Counted from the first letter of the stretch, positions 48,412 through 59,377 are shown. The stretch is 64,000 nt of DNA from Streptomyces tubercidicus (GCF_027497495.1 NZ_CP114205.1:5704001-5768000), one strand, 5' to 3'. Made by a program: numbers and translations. Notes: a model not told the origin generated them from the letters alone.

Positions 48412-49920
48412 TCAGGCCGTCGCGTCGGCCTTGGTCGTGGCGTGTGCCGTCTGCCGGATCTCGTCGGCCTCGGCCTCGGTTTCGACGGCCGGCGGGGAGC
48501 CGGGGAGCGGCTTGCGGGCGCTCTCCGACATCAGCAGGACGGCGATGCCGCCGATCACGGCCGCCGCCATCATGTAGTAGGCGGGCATCATCTTGTTGCC
48601 GGTCGCGCCGATCAGGGCGGTGACCACCAGGGGCGTCGTACCGCCGAAGAGCGATACGGAGACGTTGAAGCCGATCGACAGCGAGCCGTAGCGGACCTTG
48701 GTCGGGAACAGCGCGGGCAGCGTGGACGGCATCGCCGCGGTGAAGGTGACCAGCAGCAGGCCCAGCGCGGCCATGCCCAGGGCGATGGCGGCCAGCGACC
48801 CCTGCCGGATCAGCAGCAGGGCCGGAATGGACAGCACCAGGAAGCCGATGCAGCCCGCGCCGATGACCGGACGGCGGCCGAAGTGGTCGGTGAGCCGGCC
48901 GGCGAACGGCTGGACGCCCATCATCAGGACCATCACCGCCAGTACGACCAGCAGCCCGTGCGTCTCGTCGTACTTGAGCTCCGAGGTCAGATAGCTCGGC
49001 ATGTAGGACAGCAGCATGTAGTCCGTGACGTTGAAGACCAGGACCAGTCCGACGCACAGCAGCAGCGCCCGCCACTGGCCGAAGATCATCTCGCGGATGC
49101 CGATCCGCTTCTCGGCCTCGCGGCGCGCCTTCTCCTTCGTCCGCGCCTCCTTCTCCAACTGCGCGAAGGCCGGGGTCTCTTCGAGCCGCATCCGCAGGTA
49201 GAGGCCGATGATGCCCATCGGACCGGCGATCAGGAACGGGATGCGCCAGCCCCAGGACTGCAGGTCCTCGGTGGACAGCAGGGCGGTCATCAGCGTGACC
49301 AGGCCGGCGCCGCCGACGTAGCCGGCCAGGGTGCCGAACTCCAGCCAACTGCCCAGGAAGCCGCGCTTCTTGTCCGGCGCGTACTCGGCGATGAAGGTGG
49401 AGGCGCCACCGTATTCACCACCGGTGGAGAAGCCCTGTACCAGGCGGGCGACGAGCAGCAGGATCGGTGCGCCGACGCCGATGGAGGCATAGGACGGGAT
49501 CAGGCCGATGGCGAAGGTGCCCGCCGCCATCATGATCATGGTGATCGCGAGGATCTTCTGCCGGCCGATCCGGTCACCGAGCGGCCCGAAGACCATGCCG
49601 CCGATGGGACGTACCAGGAACGCCGCCGCGAACGCTCCGAACGTCGACAGCAACTGCGCGGTCTCGTTCCCGGACGGGAAGAAGACATGTCCGAGGGTGA
49701 CCGCGATGTAGCTGTACACGCCGAAGTCGAACCACTCCATCGCGTTGCCGAGCGCCGCGGCCGACACCGCGCGCTTGACCATCGCGGGATCGACGACGGT
49801 CACCTCGCCCGAGTGCTGCGCGGAGGCCGCCGCGCGGTCCTTCGGGGAACCGGCTGCGGTATCGGCTCGACTGCCGACGGGGTGACGGGGCCCGGGGGCG
49901 ACGGGGGACTGCGTCGGCAC
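48412..49920 (-). CDS. MHS-family MFS transporter (ProP/alpha-ketoglutarate permease type)
   Basis: A 502-residue inner-membrane symporter of the metabolite:H+ family, which imports betaine, proline, citrate, ketoglutarate or shikimate-type solutes. Family motifs are LGNAMEWFDFGVYSYIAVTL, FGPLGDRIGRQKIL, LVQGFSTGGEYGGASTFIAE, and FAGRLTDHFGRRP in the second half. Twelve helices fit. The GTG at 49918-49920 is used, giving a 55-residue variable N-terminal stretch; a later methionine before VKRAV is possible. It ends at a strong terminator. The substrate is not readable from sequence. Confidence 0.9.
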   Translation of the reverse strand: MPTQSPVAPGPRHPVGSRADTAAGSPKDRAAASAQHSGEVTVVDPAMVKRAVSAAALGNAMEWFDFGVYSYIAVTLGHVFFPSGNETAQLLSTFGAFAAAFLVRPIGGMVFGPLGDRIGRQKILAITMIMMAAGTFAIGLIPSYASIGVGAPILLLVARLVQGFSTGGEYGGASTFIAEYAPDKKRGFLGSWLEFGTLAGYVGGAGLVTLMTALLSTEDLQSWGWRIPFLIAGPMGIIGLYLRMRLEETPAFAQLEKEARTKEKARREAEKRIGIREMIFGQWRALLLCVGLVLVFNVTDYMLLSYMPSYLTSELKYDETHGLLVVLAVMVLMMGVQPFAGRLTDHFGRRPVIGAGCIGFLVLSIPALLLIRQGSLAAIALGMAALGLLLVTFTAAMPSTLPALFPTKVRYGSLSIGFNVSVSLFGGTTPLVVTALIGATGNKMMPAYYMMAAAVIGGIAVLLMSESARKPLPGSPPAVETEAEADEIRQTAHATTKADATA

Positions 49921-50379
49921 GTGCTCGCTCGCCTGCGCTCTCTTTGGACGACAACATGACACCGCCCGCCGTGGGGAGGCGGGCAACACCCGTCCTGAGT
50001 GCGACGGGCAAAGGTCGACCATAGGGGCAGACCGGATCATCACGGACGGTGCGCGGACGACCGCGCAGTCGGCCGTATACCCGCTCCTTGCAGGGGAAAC
50101 GCCCTTTCGCGAACTACTTTGTGCGACCTCTGGCTGTGATCCATATCGCGAAGTTCTGCTGCAACCATTGGCCCGTTGTGAGGTGCGCCACGTGGTGGGG
50201 AGGGGTGCGGCCAGGCAGGGAGACGGCACAGCGGGACAAATGGCGTGGCCGGGCATGAAAACGGCGCGGCGGGCTAGACTGCACCGCCGCGCCGAGGTGG
50301 ATCGTCGCGTTCCCTCAAGGATCAGCCAAGACCGCCTGCCCCGCCACTCGGGGGCGCACCGGCCCGGTGCCCCGTGGCC
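49921..50379. other. Intergenic region upstream of the MHS transporter
   Basis: About 460 nt between the transporter start and the end of the CU044_5270 gene. TTCGCGAA, an 8-nt palindrome, occurs near 50105, and a related ATCGCGAAG near 50147, possibly regulatory. No gene, RNA or repeat was identified. Confidence 0.35.
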
Positions 50380-51411
50380 TCACGGCATCCACGCCTCGTA
50401 CGACATGACCTCCCCCGACTTGATCTTGAACTCGGGCTCGTCCTTGGTGAAGGTGATCTCCAGGCCCAGCAGCTCGCCGGTCCGCGGATCGAGGATCACC
50501 ATCTGGCGGGTGGAGTTCGTCGCGCCGTCCGGTCCGTCGTACACATACGCCTGCCCGCGCCGGCCCAGCCGGTCGGTGACCACCCCTGCCTGCCGGAGAC
50601 CGTCCGCATCGGCCAGCATCCGGACGACGGCCGCCGTCTCCCGCGGCCCCGGCGTCCACTCCTGGCGGAACGAGGAGAGCGCCGACAGGAGCTGCGGCGT
50701 CGTGCTGGTGCCGTCCGCCCCGCCGTACAGCCACGACAGCTGTTCGCGCAGCTTCCCGGCGTCCGTCGGGGGCTTCGTACGGGCGGCCAGCCCGCTGTGC
50801 CGGGCCTCCGAGCCCGCCGGATAGGTCCTGCGGTGCAGCACCTTGCCGTCCCTGACGGTCTGCCACCGGCCGTCGTTGTCGTGGATCACCGGACGGCCCG
50901 GGTGCCGCGGGTCGGTGGCCACGACCAGCTCCGAGCCGCTGCCGTCGTCGTTCCAGCTGGTGATGCGCTCCTCGGGCACGGTAACGGGGGGCGAGGCGTC
51001 CGGGCCCGACTCCATGTTCATGTACCAGCTCTGCAGATGGCTGCCCCGCCGCGGCCCGTCCTGGGCAGCCGCCGCCCGCGCCCTGGCCTCCGCCCTGCGG
51101 GCGAGCGTGTCCAGCGATACGGACGCTGCGTCGGCGTGCAGGGGGAGGGCGACGGGCGCGGCGACGGCGGGGCTGCTGCCGGCGCCGGAGAAGGTGAGCA
51201 CCATGGCGGCGACGGCGACCGAGGACGCGGCGGCCAGGCCCATCAGGAGACGGCGCCGACGCGCGGGACGCGGGCGGGTGCGCGGCACGGCGTCGGTCGT
51301 CAACGCCGTCAGACGGGCCTCCGCCCGCAGGGTCAGCGGGCGGTCGCGCCAGGGCCCCTCGTCGGCGGAGACGGGGTCGGCCTGTCGCAGCAGCTCCAGT
51401 TCCTCAGTCAT
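50380..51411 (-). CDS. CU044_5270 family membrane protein, partner of the ECF sigma factor
   Basis: A 343-residue protein. The cytosolic N-terminal ~50 residues (TEELELLRQADPVSADE) precede one transmembrane helix, RLLMGLAAASSVAVAAMVLT. The rest is an extracellular domain of about 270 residues with SHLQSWYMNMESG, RQEWTPGPRETAAVVRMLAD and MVILDPRTGELLGLEITFT, the CU044_5270 pattern. Proteins of this architecture are typical anti-sigma or sensor partners of ECF sigma factors. It starts with an ATG at 51409-51411 with GGAGG 9 nt upstream and overlaps the sigma gene by 8 nt. The signal is unknown. Confidence 0.88.
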   Translation of the reverse strand: MTEELELLRQADPVSADEGPWRDRPLTLRAEARLTALTTDAVPRTRPRPARRRRLLMGLAAASSVAVAAMVLTFSGAGSSPAVAAPVALPLHADAASVSLDTLARRAEARARAAAAQDGPRRGSHLQSWYMNMESGPDASPPVTVPEERITSWNDDGSGSELVVATDPRHPGRPVIHDNDGRWQTVRDGKVLHRRTYPAGSEARHSGLAARTKPPTDAGKLREQLSWLYGGADGTSTTPQLLSALSSFRQEWTPGPRETAAVVRMLADADGLRQAGVVTDRLGRRGQAYVYDGPDGATNSTRQMVILDPRTGELLGLEITFTKDEPEFKIKSGEVMSYEAWMP

Positions 51412-52066
51412 GGCGGCGGCCTCCCGCTCGGGTCGGTACGGGGTGGGTGGCGAATGGACGGGGGGCGGCCGGGCGCGGCGCCGGGGCCGGTGAGGGGGGC
51501 GCGTCGGACCGCGGTGGGGGCGCTTCGGAATGTGCTGGGGGCGCGTCCGGCCGGGCGGCGCCGCGCTGTTGTATCCGCTCGATCTGGGTACGGAGCCGGC
51601 CGCGCGCCCGGTGCAGCCGCATGGCCGCCGCGCTCTGACCACAGCCGAGGGTCACCGCCAGCTCCTCGATGGTCAGTTCCTCCCAGGCCGTCAGCCGCAG
51701 CACCTCCTGGTCGGCGGGAGAGAGACGGGCCAGTGCCTCGTGCACCCAGGAGCCGGGCCGCTCGGCGTCCGGACTGTCCACTGTCTGCCGGCGGTGCGCC
51801 GCCTCGTGGTTACTGAGCCGGTGCAGCAGCCGCCGGTAACGGCTCAGCCCCCGCACCGTATTGGCCAGGCAGTTCCGGGCCACCCCGTACAGCCAGGGCA
51901 GCGGCGTATCGGGGAGTTCGGTGCGGCGTCTCCAGGCTATGGAGAAGACCTCCGCCACCACTTCCTCGACCTCGTCTGCCTGCCCGTCCAGCCGTCGCGC
52001 CACAAAGCGGCTGACCGCCCAGTAGTGCGCGCGATAGGCCTCGGCGAAGGCGTCGTCCGTGCTCAT
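51404..52066 (-). CDS. ECF sigma factor (SigE-like RNA polymerase sigma-70 family)
   Basis: A 220-residue extracytoplasmic-function sigma factor. Region 2 includes YRAHYWAVSRFVARRLDG, DEVEEVVAEVFSIAWRR and LPWLYGVARNCLANTVRG. Region 4 includes LARLSPADQEVLRLTAWEEL and LAVTLGCGQSAAAMRLHRAR. The C-terminal ~45 residues are an Ala/Pro/Arg-rich extension not needed for the core. The ATG at 52064-52066 is preceded by AAGGG. It is followed by the membrane CU044_5270 protein in the same unit, and is divergent from ctaD, so it may control respiration or envelope stress genes. Confidence 0.92.
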   Translation of the reverse strand: MSTDDAFAEAYRAHYWAVSRFVARRLDGQADEVEEVVAEVFSIAWRRRTELPDTPLPWLYGVARNCLANTVRGLSRYRRLLHRLSNHEAAHRRQTVDSPDAERPGSWVHEALARLSPADQEVLRLTAWEELTIEELAVTLGCGQSAAAMRLHRARGRLRTQIERIQQRGAARPDAPPAHSEAPPPRSDAPPSPAPAPRPAAPRPFATHPVPTRAGGRRHD

Positions 52067-52181
52067 GAACCCTTGGTGTCCGGCATGCCCCCGATCTTCA
52101 CACCCTCTTGGGTGAGACTTGCCACCCCGTCGCGTCCCCCGCGGCAGTGAGGATCGCGGCGGCTCCGGACACCTACCGGGC

Positions 52182-53828
52182 ATGAAGTTTCCCGTGAAGT
52201 GGCTGACGACCACTGACCACAAGACCATCGGCACGATGTACCTGGTCACCGCCTTCGCCTTCTTCTGCGTCGGCGGCCTGTTGGCGCTGCTCATGCGCGC
52301 CGAGCTGGCCCGTCCCGGCACGCAGATCATGTCGAACGAGCAGTTCAACCAGGCGTTCACGATGCACGGCACGATCATGCTGCTGATGTTCGCGACGCCG
52401 CTGTTCGCCGGATTCGCGAACTGGATCATGCCGCTGCAGATCGGCGCGCCCGATGTCGCCTTTCCCCGGCTGAACATGTTCGCGTACTGGCTCTATCTCT
52501 TCGGTTCCCTGATCGCCGTCGGGGGGTTTCTGACGCCTCAAGGGGCCGCCGATTTCGGCTGGTTCGCGTATGTGCCGCTCTCCGACTCGGTGCATTCCCC
52601 CTCTGTCGGTGGCGATATGTGGATCATGGGTCTGGCCTTCTCCGGCTTCGGCACGATCCTCGGTTCGGTTAACTTCATCACCACGATCATCTGCATGCGC
52701 GCGCCCGGCATGACGATGTTCCGGATGCCGATCTTCACCTGGAACGTACTGCTGACCGGTGTGCTGGTCCTGCTGGCCTTCCCGGTGCTGGCGGCGGCGC
52801 TGTTCGCGCTGGAGGCGGACCGTAAATTCGGTGCGCATGTCTTTGATGCCGCGAATGGTGGTGCACTGCTCTGGCAGCACCTCTTCTGGTTCTTCGGGCA
52901 TCCCGAGGTGTACATCATCGCGCTGCCGTTCTTCGGCATCATTTCCGAGGTCATTCCGGTGTTCTCCCGGAAGCCGATGTTCGGTTACATCGGTCTGATC
53001 GCGGCGACGATTTCGATTGCCGGTCTTTCGGTCACGGTATGGGCGCACCACATGTATGTGACGGGCGGCGTGCTCTTGCCGTTCTTCGCCTTCATGACGT
53101 TCCTGATCGCGGTGCCGACGGGTGTGAAGTTCTTCAACTGGATCGGCACGATGTGGAAGGGCTCGCTGTCCTTCGAGACGCCGATGCTGTGGACGATCGG
53201 CTTCCTGATCACCTTCACCTTCGGTGGTCTGACCGGTGTCATCCTGGCCTCGCCGCCGATGGACTTCCACGTCTCGGACTCGTACTTCGTCGTGGCGCAC
53301 TTCCACTACGTGGTCTTCGGCACGGTCGTCTTCGCGATGTTCGCCGGCTTCCATTTCTGGTGGCCGAAGTTCACCGGCAAGATGCTGGACGAGCGGCTCG
53401 GTAAAATCACCTTCTGGACGCTGTTCGTGGGCTTCCACGGCACCTTCCTCGTCCAGCACTGGCTCGGCGCGGAAGGCATGGTCCGCCGTATCCCCGACTA
53501 TCTCGCCGCCGACGGGCTCACGGCGTTGAACACCCTCTCCACCATCTTCTCCTTCCTCCTCGGTCTCTCCATCCTGCCGTTCCTCTACAACGTCTGGAAG
53601 ACCGCGAAGTACGGCAAGAAGGTCGAGGTCGACGACCCCTGGGGATACGGCCGTTCGCTGGAATGGGCGACGTCCTGCCCGCCGCCGCGGCACAACTTCC
53701 GTACGCTGCCACGTATTCGTTCCGAATCCCCGGCCTTCGACCTGCACCACCCGGAGATCGCGCACGAGATCGCCGTCCTGGCGGATGCCGAGGATGCCGC
53801 GGCCACCGAAATCGGAGCACGCACATGA
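52182..53828 (+). CDS. ctaD: Cytochrome c oxidase subunit I (orphan copy)
   Basis: A 548-residue heme-copper oxidase subunit I with twelve helices. It carries oxygen-reduction ligands: MHGTIMLLMFATPLFAGFAN (heme a His), WFFGHPEVYIIALPFFG (copper His with Tyr), HHMYVTGGVLLPFF (copper His pair), and SYFVVAHFHYVVFGTVVF (heme His pair). VWAHHMYVTG and EVYI are intact, so it should be catalytic. The ATG at 52182 is used. No other oxidase subunit or qcr gene is nearby, so this is likely an extra copy of the main ctaCDF set. Its stop overlaps the next start (ATGA). Confidence 0.93.
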   Translation: MKFPVKWLTTTDHKTIGTMYLVTAFAFFCVGGLLALLMRAELARPGTQIMSNEQFNQAFTMHGTIMLLMFATPLFAGFANWIMPLQIGAPDVAFPRLNMFAYWLYLFGSLIAVGGFLTPQGAADFGWFAYVPLSDSVHSPSVGGDMWIMGLAFSGFGTILGSVNFITTIICMRAPGMTMFRMPIFTWNVLLTGVLVLLAFPVLAAALFALEADRKFGAHVFDAANGGALLWQHLFWFFGHPEVYIIALPFFGIISEVIPVFSRKPMFGYIGLIAATISIAGLSVTVWAHHMYVTGGVLLPFFAFMTFLIAVPTGVKFFNWIGTMWKGSLSFETPMLWTIGFLITFTFGGLTGVILASPPMDFHVSDSYFVVAHFHYVVFGTVVFAMFAGFHFWWPKFTGKMLDERLGKITFWTLFVGFHGTFLVQHWLGAEGMVRRIPDYLAADGLTALNTLSTIFSFLLGLSILPFLYNVWKTAKYGKKVEVDDPWGYGRSLEWATSCPPPRHNFRTLPRIRSESPAFDLHHPEIAHEIAVLADAEDAAATEIGART

Positions 53829-54277
53829 GCGAGGGAACGCGGATGGGCGAAGAAATGCGCAGGGCCGGATCAGTGGGAGGTGGCGGAGGAATGCGCAGCG
53901 CCGGGGAAACGGGGAGTGCAGGAATGCGGAGCGCCGCGGAGATGCAGCTGGACCGGGCCGTCAACGAGATCGAGGGTTTTCTCCTCTGGGAGGCGGAGAA
54001 GGACCGCGCACGTACCCGCGCGGAAGCCTTCTGTGCCGGCCTGCCCTGGCTCACCGACACCCAGCGGCGCGAAGTGGAGCTGCGCTACTGCCAGGACCAG
54101 CGCGAGGCGTCCCGGGCCTACCTGGAGCGCATCGCGACCCGCAGCGCCGCTTTGCGGACCGAATACGAAGGCGTCTACCGGGCCCTGCGACGACGGCTGA
54201 TCACCGCTTTCCTGAGCGGCACGGTGGCCATGGTCGCGCTGACGACCGTCGCGGCCATCGGGCTGGGCGCACGCTGA
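53825..54277 (+). CDS. Small protein coupled to ctaD, single C-terminal membrane helix
   Basis: A 150-residue protein translated from an ATG overlapping the ctaD stop (ATGA). The first ~45 residues are Gly/Ser/Arg-rich with low complexity. The centre is a charged helix, DRARTRAEAFCAGLPWL and EVELRYCQDQREASRAYLER. The C-terminus is one membrane helix, AFLSGTVAMVALTTVAAIGL. I recognise no family. The overlap and shared terminator imply a role with the orphan oxidase, for example assembly or regulation; this is inferred from gene order only. Confidence 0.75.
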   Translation: MSEGTRMGEEMRRAGSVGGGGGMRSAGETGSAGMRSAAEMQLDRAVNEIEGFLLWEAEKDRARTRAEAFCAGLPWLTDTQRREVELRYCQDQREASRAYLERIATRSAALRTEYEGVYRALRRRLITAFLSGTVAMVALTTVAAIGLGAR

Positions 54278-54278
54278 G

Positions 54279-54312
54279 GGGTGACGGCCGCTCGGCTGAG
54301 CGGCCGTCACCC
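54279..54312. terminator. Bidirectional hairpin terminator
   Basis: GGGTGACGGCCGCTC pairs perfectly with GAGCGGCCGTCACCC around GGCT. It sits between the convergent ctaD-linked gene and the secreted protein gene. Confidence 0.8.
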
Positions 54313-54329
54313 GTGGCTCACCGGGGCGC

Positions 54330-56166
<1,837 letters not shown>

Positions 56167-56366
56167 GGTGGTAAGTCCCCTTCGAAGAGCGGTGGAGCGC
56201 ACGTGCCTGAGCATGTGGGGGAGGGGGTGCGTGAGCGCAGGGTGGCGCGTGGTGCGGAAGGCGCGCGGGGGAGCCGGGGCGCATGGGGGGAGTGCGGCTC
56301 GGGCGCGGACAGGGCTGAGCGAATGCGCGCCAGAGGGCGAACTGCCGAATTGTTACTGGCGAGTTG

Positions 56367-56395
56367 AATGTAAGTCTGCCCATGACAGCTGGCAA
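56367..56395 (-). promoter_or_regulatory. Candidate housekeeping promoter of the DUF6230-DUF6114 unit
   Basis: On the minus strand TTGCCA (56395-56390) and TACATT (56372-56367) are separated by exactly 17 nt. They lie about 200 nt upstream of the DUF6230 start. The 376-nt gap 56167-56542 contains nothing else recognisable. Confidence 0.4.
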
Positions 56396-56542
56396 GGTTG
56401 AGGGAGGAACTGGTTTCGGACAGACCGCGGGTCCGGCTTTCCACGGTGACGACTACACGGGCGCGGGCGGGTGGCCAACGGGCACTACGGGCAGGGGCCG
56501 AAGGGTCGTGGCCGCCCGTGGACCCACGGGCGGCCGCCGCCG

Positions 56543-57775
56543 TCAACCGTAGTGAACCTGCAGTTCCTTGACGCCGTTGAGCCAGGCCGAGCGGAGCCGG
56601 CGAGGCTCGCCCGCCAGAGAGATGTCGGGCATGGTGTCCGCGATGGCACCGAAGATCAGGTTGATCTCCAGGACCGCGAGGGACTTGCCGAGGCAGAAGT
56701 GCGGGCCGCCACCCCCGAATCCCAGATGGGGGTTGGGGTCCCGGGTGATGTCGAAGACTTCGGGGTGGTCGAAGACCTCCGGGTCGTTGTTGGCGGAGGA
56801 GTAGAAGATCCCCACCCGCTGACCCTTCTTGATCTTCGCGCCGCCCAGCTCGGTGTCCTGGGTGGCGGTGCGCTGGAAGGAGACCACCGGGGTCGCCCAC
56901 CGTACGATCTCCTCGGCCGCCGTCCCGGGGCGCTCGCGTTTGAAGAGCTCCCACTGGTCGGGATGGGTCAGGAAGGCATGCATCCCATGTGTGATCGCGT
57001 TCCGCGTGGTCTCGTTGCCGGCCACCGCCAGCAGCAGCACGAAGAAGCCGAACTCATCGGAGCCGAGGTTCCCTTCGTGCTCCGCCGCCACCAGTTGGCT
57101 GACGATGTCCTTGGCCGGGCATTCCTTGCGCTCCGCGGCGAGGTTCATCGCGTACGAGATCAGCTCGGTGGCCGCATTCAGGCCGACTTCTTCGGTGATG
57201 GCCAGTTCGGGATCGTCGTACGCGACCATCTTGTTCGACCAGTCGAAGATGCGCGCCCGGTCGTCCTGGGGGATGCCGATCAGTTCCGCGATGGCCTGGA
57301 GGGGGAGTTCGCAGGCGATATCCGTGACGAAGTCCCCCGAGCCCTTCCGGGCCGCCTCGGCGACAATCTGCGCCGCCCGGTGGCGCAGCGCGTCCTCCAG
57401 GGCCCGAATGGAGCGAGGGGTGAAGCCGCGCTGCACAATCTGCCGGACCCTGGTGTGCTCGGGCGGGTCCATGTTCAGCATGATGAGTTTCTGTACGTCA
57501 ATCTGCTCACGGGTCATGGCCTCGTTGAAGCGGATGATCGAGGTGTTGAGGTTCGCGGAGAAGACCTCGGGCCTGGTGGACACCTCCTTGACGTCCTGGT
57601 GACGGGTGACGACCCAGTACCCGTCGTCACCGAAGCCGGCAACGCCGTGCGGCTGGGCGTTCCACCACACGGGCGCGGTCTGCCGCAGCTGTGCGAACTC
57701 GGGAAGCGGAACCCGGGACTGGTAGACGTCGGGGTCGGTGAAGTCGAACCCATCGGGCAGCGCGGGACATGGCAT
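56543..57775 (-). CDS. CYP125-like cytochrome P450 (steroid/fatty acyl oxidation type)
   Basis: A 410-residue soluble P450 resembling steroid C26/C27 monooxygenases. Key parts are LIMLNMDPPEHTRVRQIVQR, the I-helix AVAGNETTRNAITHG, the ExxR in EEIVRWATPVVSFQRTA, and the heme loop FGGGGPHFCLGKSLAVLE with the axial Cys. The LPLQAIAELIGIPQ and FYSSANNDPEVF segments fit CYP125. The ATG at 57773-57775 follows CAGGAG by 8 nt; an ATG six codons upstream has no ribosome site. It is divergent from a steroid-type thiolase with palindromic KstR-like sites between. It may start side-chain oxidation of sterols. Confidence 0.9.
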   Translation of the reverse strand: MPCPALPDGFDFTDPDVYQSRVPLPEFAQLRQTAPVWWNAQPHGVAGFGDDGYWVVTRHQDVKEVSTRPEVFSANLNTSIIRFNEAMTREQIDVQKLIMLNMDPPEHTRVRQIVQRGFTPRSIRALEDALRHRAAQIVAEAARKGSGDFVTDIACELPLQAIAELIGIPQDDRARIFDWSNKMVAYDDPELAITEEVGLNAATELISYAMNLAAERKECPAKDIVSQLVAAEHEGNLGSDEFGFFVLLLAVAGNETTRNAITHGMHAFLTHPDQWELFKRERPGTAAEEIVRWATPVVSFQRTATQDTELGGAKIKKGQRVGIFYSSANNDPEVFDHPEVFDITRDPNPHLGFGGGGPHFCLGKSLAVLEINLIFGAIADTMPDISLAGEPRRLRSAWLNGVKELQVHYG

Positions 57776-57836
57776 CGGCGACTCCTGGTCCATCCGGCGT
57801 CTGACGACCCATCAGATATGGGTCGGCGGTGAAGGT

Positions 57837-57850
57837 AATAACGAGTTCTA
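57837..57850. promoter_or_regulatory. KstR-like half-palindrome on the P450 side
   Basis: AATAACGAGTTCTA contains the AAC-NN-GTT core and resembles the KstR consensus TNNAACNNGTTNNA on the reverse strand. It is 62 nt from the P450 start codon. Confidence 0.4.
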
Positions 57851-57939
57851 CAAGTGGCAAGAGATGTGGCGACTCCGGTTGCGGACAAGGGTGTTGCACG
57901 CCCCTTGCGCCCCGGAGGGCGCCTCATAAGACTGTTTGT

Positions 57940-57963
57940 AGAACTAGAACGGGTACTAGTTCT
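57940..57963. promoter_or_regulatory. Large palindrome/KstR-like operator upstream of the thiolase
   Basis: AGAACTAG at 57940-57947 and CTAGTTCT at 57956-57963 form a perfect 8-bp inverted repeat. Inside it TAGAACGGGTACTA differs from TAGAAC-NN-GTTCTA at one base. It is ~53 nt from the thiolase start. A TetR-type sterol regulator is a likely binder. Confidence 0.55.
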
Positions 57964-58015
57964 TCTTCCGTGGGTGCCGGGACATCCGCGGACGCGAGGA
58001 GAGGACGAGTCAGTC

Positions 58016-59185
58016 ATGGCCGCGGAACCCGTCATCGTCGAAGCAGTACGCACACCCATCGGTAAGCGCGGAGGCGCGCTCGCCAACCTTCACCCCGCCT
58101 ACCTCCTTGGTGAGACCTACCGCGAACTCCTCGCCCGTACGGGCATCCAGCCGGACTGCGTCGAACAGGTCGTCGGTGGCACCGTCACCCACGCCGGTGA
58201 ACAGTCCATGAACCCGGCACGGAACGCCTGGCTGGCCATGGGCCTCCCGTACGAGACCGCCGCGACCACCGTGGACTGTCAGTGCGGATCCTCCCAGCAG
58301 GCCAACCATATGGTCGCCAACATGATCGCCGGCGGTGTCATCGACATCGGCATCGGCTGTGGCGTCGAGGCGATGTCCCGTGTGCCGCTGGGCAGCGGCT
58401 CCAAGCACGGCCCCGGCAAGCCCTGGCCCGACGAGTGGAATGTCGACCTGCCAAACCAGTTCGAAGCGGCCGAGCGTATCGCCCGCAACCGGGGGCTGAC
58501 CAGGGAGAACGTCGACTCGCTCGGCCTGATCTCGCAGGAGCGGGCGGCCGCCGCCTGGGCCGAGGAGCGCTACAAACGGGAGACCTTCGCCGTCCAGGTC
58601 CCCACCACCGAGGACGAACAGGCCACGGGCCAGGGCATGTGGCGGCTGGTCGACCGGGACGAGGGGCTGCGTGACACCAGCATGGAGGCGCTCGGCGGCC
58701 TCAAGCCCGTGATGCCGACCGCCGTCCACACGGCAGGCAACTCCTCACAGATCTCCGACGGCGCCGCCGCGCTGATGTGGGCCTCCAAGCGCATGGCCCG
58801 CGCCCTCAAGCTCAAGCCGCGGGCCCGCATCGTGGCCCAGGCGCTGGTCGGCGCCGATCCGCACTTCCATCTGGACGGCCCCATCGACGCCACCCGTGCG
58901 GTGCTCGGCAAGGCCGGTATGTCCCTCAAGGACATCGACCTCGTCGAGATCAACGAAGCCTTCGCCTCCGTCGTGCTCTCCTGGGCGCAGGTCTTCGAGC
59001 AGGACTTGGAGAAGGTGAATGTGAACGGCGGCGCCATCGCCCTCGGCCACCCGGTCGGCGCCACCGGCGCCCGGCTCCTCGCGACCGCACTCCACGAGCT
59101 CGAACGCAGGGACAAGGAATTCGCCCTGATCACCATGTGCGCGGGCGGGGCGCTGGCGACGGGGACGATCATTCAGCGGCTGTAG
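58016..59185 (+). CDS. Acetyl-CoA acetyltransferase-type thiolase (FadA5/steroid thiolase-like)
   Basis: A 389-residue thiolase that cleaves 3-ketoacyl-CoA with CoA. The nucleophilic Cys lies in TTVDCQCGSSQQANHMV. The catalytic His is in GGAIALGHPVGATGAR, and the second Cys in ITMCAGGALATGTI; LVEINEAFASV is also conserved. The DCQCGSSQQ variant and the NWxxD-like PWPDEWNVDL region resemble steroid-type FadA5/FadA6 thiolases. The ATG follows a GAGGAGAGGACG stretch. It is divergent from the P450. Together they fit sterol side-chain degradation. A 9-bp tandem repeat contains its stop codon. Confidence 0.9.
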   Translation: MAAEPVIVEAVRTPIGKRGGALANLHPAYLLGETYRELLARTGIQPDCVEQVVGGTVTHAGEQSMNPARNAWLAMGLPYETAATTVDCQCGSSQQANHMVANMIAGGVIDIGIGCGVEAMSRVPLGSGSKHGPGKPWPDEWNVDLPNQFEAAERIARNRGLTRENVDSLGLISQERAAAAWAEERYKRETFAVQVPTTEDEQATGQGMWRLVDRDEGLRDTSMEALGGLKPVMPTAVHTAGNSSQISDGAAALMWASKRMARALKLKPRARIVAQALVGADPHFHLDGPIDATRAVLGKAGMSLKDIDLVEINEAFASVVLSWAQVFEQDLEKVNVNGGAIALGHPVGATGARLLATALHELERRDKEFALITMCAGGALATGTIIQRL

Positions 59186-59215
59186 CGGCTGTAGCGGCTG
59201 TAGCGGCTGTAGCGG
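59175..59215. repeat. 9-bp tandem repeat across the thiolase stop codon
   Basis: AGCGGCTGT is repeated four times from 59175, followed by a partial copy. The first copy encodes the last residues and the stop (TAG) of the thiolase. Each unit also contains TAG, so slippage keeps a stop in frame. Confidence 0.75.
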
Positions 59216-59377
59216 GAGAACCGGTGGCCGGCGATGACCGCCACGCGAAGGGGGCGGGGGTGCTCCTGCGCCCCCTCCCATGGCCTGGTCGCCGGCACCC
59301 AACCTGAGGAAAACCACAGTTGAGTTGTGCGGAAAGCCGCATTCCGCGCGGCACGCGATCTCCGTACCGTCAACGAC

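Noticed and set aside
50100..50160. TTCGCGAA-like palindromes upstream of the MHS transporter as a named regulator site.
   Set aside because: Only 8 nt long and not paired at a regular distance; mentioned in the intergenic entry but not called as an operator.
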